Of a DNA stretch of 11,399 nucleotides, positions 8,419 through 11,399 are shown in pieces (the stretch's first letter is position 1; every line of letters begins with the position of its first letter). This stretch comes from Phoronis ovalis (Eukaryota; Phoronida; Phoronidae). A model generated the notes under the pieces. It had not been told where the DNA came from and did not search any database. It saw nothing but the letters and a program-made list of their open reading frames with translations. The stretch spans positions 1-11,399 of the forward strand of contig JAOXYB010053523.1 of the NCBI GenBank assembly GCA_028565635.1, read 5' to 3'. The translations under genes were made by a program, and so were the position numbers.

Positions 8419-8424
8419 TATAAA
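8419..8424 (+). promoter_or_regulatory. TATA box of gene B
   Basis: TATAAA at 73 bases upstream of the ATG at 8492 predicts a transcription start near 8450 and a leader of about 40 bases. An ATG at 8452 opens only a three-codon frame and would matter only if transcription starts before it. Confidence 0.55.
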
Positions 8425-8491
8425 CCTATTATATATTACAAACGGGACTACATGACAGAATAAATAGTGAAAATATCATTTAAATCTAAAG

Positions 8492-8512
8492 ATGGGGACT
8501 TCGAATAGTGCG
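8492..8512 (+). CDS. Gene B exon 1 (myristoylation exon)
   Basis: Seven codons, MGTSNSA, precede a phase-0 donor GTAAGA (8513). The start has A at -3 and G at +4. The layout parallels gene A's five-codon exon 1. Confidence 0.75.
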
Positions 8513-11152
8513 GTAAGATTATCTGATACAATAGTCAATTTACGCCCAGAACCGGGAAAGAAGGCTTCTTAATATGTGTCTGTTGCATTATTAGATTTAA
8601 TATTTGGCTAAAATCTACTAACATTTTTCATTTGTCATCACATTTGGTGATAAATACTATAGATGTCAAGAAAGAACCTCATGTGTGCTTATAGTACCAT
8701 GCCGGAAAGGTCTGTTACAAAATAGCAAAGGTAAGAAATGATGTAAATGTAATTGCTTTATACAGATAGTACTGAACACAGTACGGAATCGGTTCGATAC
8801 CGGATTGTATTGTAAAACATTTGCTTTCGGTAAATTTGAACAGTATAGGATTGTAATTTATTATGTCTGACAGTGACGTCATATGCTGTTTAACCTTTGC
8901 CCTTCAGGAGACAGTTAAAGAAGTTGAATGGAGTTCTCCCACAGCTAAAGATGATGGAAAGCGATTAGCTGAGTTGGAGTTTAACCAAACAGTAGACAAA
9001 AAAAATGCTGAGGTGAATAAAAATCATTTGGTGATATATAGATATAATCAATACTTGTTTATCGGTTGCGAAATAAAAATAAAAATAAATGAGCAAATCA
9101 GAAACTCAGACGAACGATTGGACTTGAATTAAGTCCGGTGACAAAAATGCGTGTACACGGCATATGGTGAAATATATAAAGTTAACTTTATTGCAGAGAT
9201 TGTATGTAATAAAAAAATCATACATCATGTAAATTATAGCCAAAGAAAAAAAACAACATGTTTTCAAATTCTTTGAAATCTCTCACATTTCAGGGATTAT
9301 ATGTAATAAAAAATATACATCTTTTAAGATACATTTTGTTGAGCCATTTGCCTTCTACTTTCAGGAGAATTTGCAAATACTGACAATAAAGTATTAATAT
9401 CAACAACCGTTAACAAATTCGGCGACATTAAGATTTTCTCTCTAGTCTTCCCTATAAAGTTTATAAAACATGTACGCACGTGCTAGATGTTAAAAACTGA
9501 TTTAGAAAACAATTACTGATCCACTGTATTTTCTCGTATGTGAGATGTTGTTCATTTTAAGGTGATACATTAAAAAAAATTACCTTTTCATTTTACGCGA
9601 GCGTTGAAACGCTACCCTTGTATCCTATGGTATGTTATTGTGTAACATAAAACATGCATGCTATTTATGATTTTCACTAAATGAATGCATAGGATCCGGT
9701 AATGAACATTCAGTTTTGAATTAAACAATGCCCAACCTCTCATCTTGTAGCAAAGACAGGCTGAACTCAAACTGAGATGTCAAGAAATGTGTAAGCAGTT
9801 AAATTCCTATCGTGTTGGACAAAAGTTGTCACTGGAAAAGAAGTTTGATTTGACTGGTTTGAGGTCCACAAACTTTGGTAAGTTTGCTTTGCATGCACTT
9901 AGGGAAAGACCAATGCTTGTAGATATACAAATCTCGTGAAACCGGTTTCAACAGTTGTTGGAGAGCAATTTTGTAGCGCATATACAAAGGCAAACAACAC
10001 ATAAAATAAATTAGAAAACCAGTTATCTGCCTAACTAGAAACTAAGACCATATTGCTTGATTATATTAAAACAACTGGACGCTATATTAATGGTGTTGTA
10101 TCTTGTCAGTGTTAATAGGGCCAACTGGTGCAGGCAAATCGTCTTTGATTGGTCTAGCCGAACTAATCTTCACGGGTCAGATGAGTGTTGAGCTGCAGGA
10201 CTCGGGACGTGAAGGCACGATGCACCTCGAAACATATTTTGATGGGAAAGGCTTCAAGATCTACGACTCACGAGGATTTTTTGATGTTGACGAAAGTATA
10301 ACTGAAGAATTGAAGATGATAATGAATGGTAACTGATAATAATATCTCTATGTCCGTGATGGATGTTACCTTTAGTTACTGTATAGTAAATCGGGAATAT
10401 TTTTTTTATTAACCGGATATCTACCTCCTAACCCATACAATTTTTCTAATAGTATATGAATTTGTTAATTGTGAATTTCCAGGACAAATAAAACCTGGCA
10501 CAGTTATTGAGCGACAGGGACTTCAAAGTACTATAGAAACCAAATACAAGGAAGATTACGAGGCACCACTGACAGACATAATTCATGCTATGGTTATCAT
10601 TGTGAACGTACAAGACCCTAGAATTGAGCAGTATATTAAAAATATGAAGACTCTAAAGGAATACTGTGCAAATAAAGGTAGTTATCAATCAGAAAGATGC
10701 AATAAAACATATAGTTTCACCTAATATCCTCTGATGAACACAAGATGAACGTTTGGTTAAATACATTCTTTTCTGAGTTTGTATTATAATTAAGTAGTTA
10801 TTTTATGTAAAATGCGACACAAACAGAAACAAAAATATACACAAGAGACATCAACTATATTTAAACGTTAATATTGCAGGTGTGGAAACAGTCTGTGTGT
10901 TTATATCTAATAATGCAGATAAAATAGGGCAAAGCAGCGAAGTGAGACGCCTGGCAAGTACCATGGGAGCGGCAGCTGACCGGGTGTTCTCCATCTTAAA
11001 CCACATTGCCATGAAGAGCACAGACAAAATGAAGACAGATTACGAATCGCAATGGAATATCCTGCAAGTTATTGATACCGCTGTCCTGGCTGGTGAGCGA
11101 TATATCAAATACAAGAAGCAATTGGAACTGAATTACATCATGAAATCTTCTA
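8492..11152 (+). CDS. Gene B: N-myristoylated IFI44-like P-loop GTPase, 3' end outside window
   Basis: Joined exons 8492-8512, 8908-9012, 9751-9877, 10110-10328, 10483-10677 and 10880-11152 give 313 codons in consistent phase. MGTSNSA is a full MGxxxS myristoylation signal. Residues about 20-75 are charged and helical. The GTPase domain has Walker A GPTGAGKSS at 88-96 (Lys94), REGT at 118-121, G3 DSRG at 137-140, a strand MVIIVNVQDPR at 194-204 and, at the G4 place, NNAD at 233-236. Where gene A has ANY, gene B has LNH at 262-264. AGERYIKYKKQL at 293-304 matches the gene A helix. The last visible exon reaches a good donor, GTAAGC, in the same phase as gene A's exon 7, so a C-terminal exon probably follows beyond the window. 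Without that splice the frame stops at 11173-11175, giving 320 residues. The degenerate G4 may mean altered nucleotide specificity. Confidence 0.8.
8663..8730 (+). other. Possible alternative stop-containing exon in gene B intron 1
   Basis: A 68-base block is flanked by ACTATAG and a strong donor, AAAG|GTAAGA. Spliced to exon 1 in phase 0 it would read about 20 codons and stop at TAG. It could be a poison or alternative leader exon. The tract before the acceptor is not pyrimidine-rich, so support is weak. Confidence 0.2.
8863..8907 (+). other. Alternative in-frame start upstream of gene B exon 2
   Basis: An ATG at 8863 opens a frame that runs directly into exon 2 without a stop, adding 15 codons (MSDSDVICCLTFALQ) in place of the myristoylation exon. 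A perfect CRE palindrome, TGACGTCA, lies at 8874-8881. Use would need a promoter within intron 1 or retention of its end. It would yield a soluble isoform. Confidence 0.25.
8908..9012 (+). CDS. Gene B exon 2
   Basis: Thirty-five codons, phase 0 on both sides, with an acceptor of CCCTTCAG and donor GTGAAT. It is acidic and basic mixed (ETVKEVEW...LAELEFNQTVDKKNAE), helix-prone, and corresponds to part of gene A's exon 2. Read-through past the donor gives a frame ending at 9132 with low-complexity content, so splicing is preferred. Confidence 0.65.
9013..9750 (+). other. Gene B intron 2
   Basis: 738 bases from GTGAAT to CTTGTAG with no coding potential. It holds a local duplication: about 36 bases beginning CAGAGATTGTATGTAATAAA at 9194-9230 recur as CAGGGATTATATGTAATAAA at 9291-9325, each with weak dyad symmetry (TGTATG..CATACA type). 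Confidence 0.6.
9751..9877 (+). CDS. Gene B exon 3
   Basis: Encodes residues 43-84 plus one base (QRQAELKLRCQEMCKQLN...). It is strongly helix-prone at its start, then leads to the first strand of the GTPase fold. The acceptor is TTGTAG and the donor GTAAGT. The exon ends immediately before the Walker A strand. Confidence 0.75.
9937..9950. repeat. Perfect 14-bp palindrome in gene B intron 3
   Basis: TGAAACCGGTTTCA is its own reverse complement and contains two inverted GAAACC units, the same six bases that build the ISREs. It could be a dimeric protein-binding site or chance. Confidence 0.35.
10110..10328 (+). CDS. Gene B exon 4 (Walker A and G3 exon)
   Basis: Completes Val85 and encodes residues 86-157 plus one base. 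G1 and G3 are in one exon here, whereas gene A splits them. GPTGAGKSS, SGREGT and IYDSRGFF are all visible. The acceptor is CTTGTCAG and the donor GTAACT. Confidence 0.85.
10483..10677 (+). CDS. Gene B exon 5
   Basis: Completes Gly158 and encodes residues 159-222 plus one base, including the core strand that ends in NVQDPR. The acceptor is TTTCCAG and the donor GTAGTT. The 3' boundary matches gene A's exon 5 in position and phase. Confidence 0.8.
10880..11152 (+). CDS. Gene B exon 6
   Basis: Completes Gly223 and encodes residues 224-313 plus one base. It holds VCVFISNNADK at the G4 place and the helix with AGERYIK. Gene A has an intron between these parts and gene B does not. The acceptor is TATTGCAG and the probable donor GTAAGC at 11153. 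Confidence 0.75.
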
Positions 11153-11399
11153 GTAAGCTTAATACACTAATATAATGCATTCAAATGAAATGTAGACATA
11201 GTTACAACGACGTAAGAATTAAATTATTTAAAAAAAATATGTTAGTAAGTGAAAAAGAAAACACGCCTTAAACAGAAATAGTGTTAATGTTTCAGTATTT
11301 TGTAGCCGGTAGGTAAGTTATCATAGAATCACCACTGTATGTAAAACATGGAATTTGGAATCTGGAATCGAGTAAAAAGTTTTAGTTTTATGTATATAC
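11153..11399 (+). other. Probable gene B intron start, or alternative 3' end
   Basis: If the donor at 11153 is used, this is intron and the next exon lies beyond the window. If not, translation ends at 11173-11175 (SKLNTLI after residue 313) and ATTAAA at 11218-11223 could direct poly(A) addition. An acceptor-like TTTCAG at 11291-11295 leads to a stop after five codons, so it is an unlikely internal exon. Confidence 0.5.

Noticed and set aside
8494-8503. GGGGACTTCG, one mismatch from kappaB, at gene B's start codon
   Set aside because: It is formed by the coding bases ATG GGG ACT TCG and lies downstream of the predicted transcription start, so it is likely coincidence.
8791-8801. GGTTCGATACC, a perfect Pol III B-box match suggesting a tRNA or SINE
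   Set aside because: The T-stem has only three good pairs, no acceptor partner is found upstream and no A box is at the right distance. It is at most a decayed SINE fragment.
9365-9397. Acceptor-like CTTTCAG followed by GAGAATTTG, resembling the start of gene B exon 2
   Set aside because: The frame stops after ten codons and no donor precedes the stop. It may be a chance match or a decayed duplicate.
11251-11260. GAAAAAGAAA as an IRF site
   Set aside because: It is an A-rich low-complexity string in the gene B tail, only a two-core match with no promoter context.

Overview
The window is animal nuclear DNA: AT-rich, with short coding exons separated by GT...AG introns, TATA boxes, a poly(A) signal and no bacterial-style gene packing. 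Low GC, compact introns, intronic TGACCT/AGGTCA repeats and an expanded family of small P-loop GTPases fit a lophotrochozoan, most likely a bivalve mollusc. The taxon is an inference, not something read directly.

Two related genes lie in tandem on the + strand. Gene A (1705-5580, eight exons, 447 codons) is complete in the window. Gene B (from 8492, six exons visible, at least 313 codons) probably runs off the right edge. Both begin with a tiny exon that encodes little more than an N-myristoylation signal (MGNNS|S and MGTSNSA). This is followed by a charged coiled-coil-like segment, then a P-loop GTPase domain. Its motif order resembles vertebrate interferon-induced protein 44 (IFI44/IFI44L): Walker A, DTRG/DSRG, a hydrophobic strand ending in DPR, a G4 of the THxD type in gene A, then an NY motif and a C-terminal amphipathic helix. 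Gene A ends in a short helical domain of unknown family.

An identical 18-base string, GAAACCGAAACCGAAACT, lies upstream of both start codons, in opposite orientations (1230-1247 on +, 8286-8303 on -). It fits the interferon-stimulated response element / IRF-binding consensus. I infer that the two GTPases form a co-regulated, membrane-anchored antiviral or stress-response pair.

The oddest structure is at the start of gene A's last exon. Five 39-base-spaced copies of a coding block are each preceded by a CAG splice acceptor. Any acceptor keeps the reading frame, so the exon start is a tandem array of in-frame acceptors and probably a recent VNTR.

Layout: 1-1704 upstream region of gene A (ISRE, candidate TATA boxes, kappaB-like site, short uORF); 1705-5580 gene A, with a ~1 kb inverted-repeat-bounded element in intron 1 (1841-2822); 5581-8285 gene-free spacer with the gene A poly(A) signal at 5633; 8286-8491 compact gene B promoter (ISRE, second IRF-like pair, TATA); 8492-11152 gene B exons; 11153-11399 probable intron.
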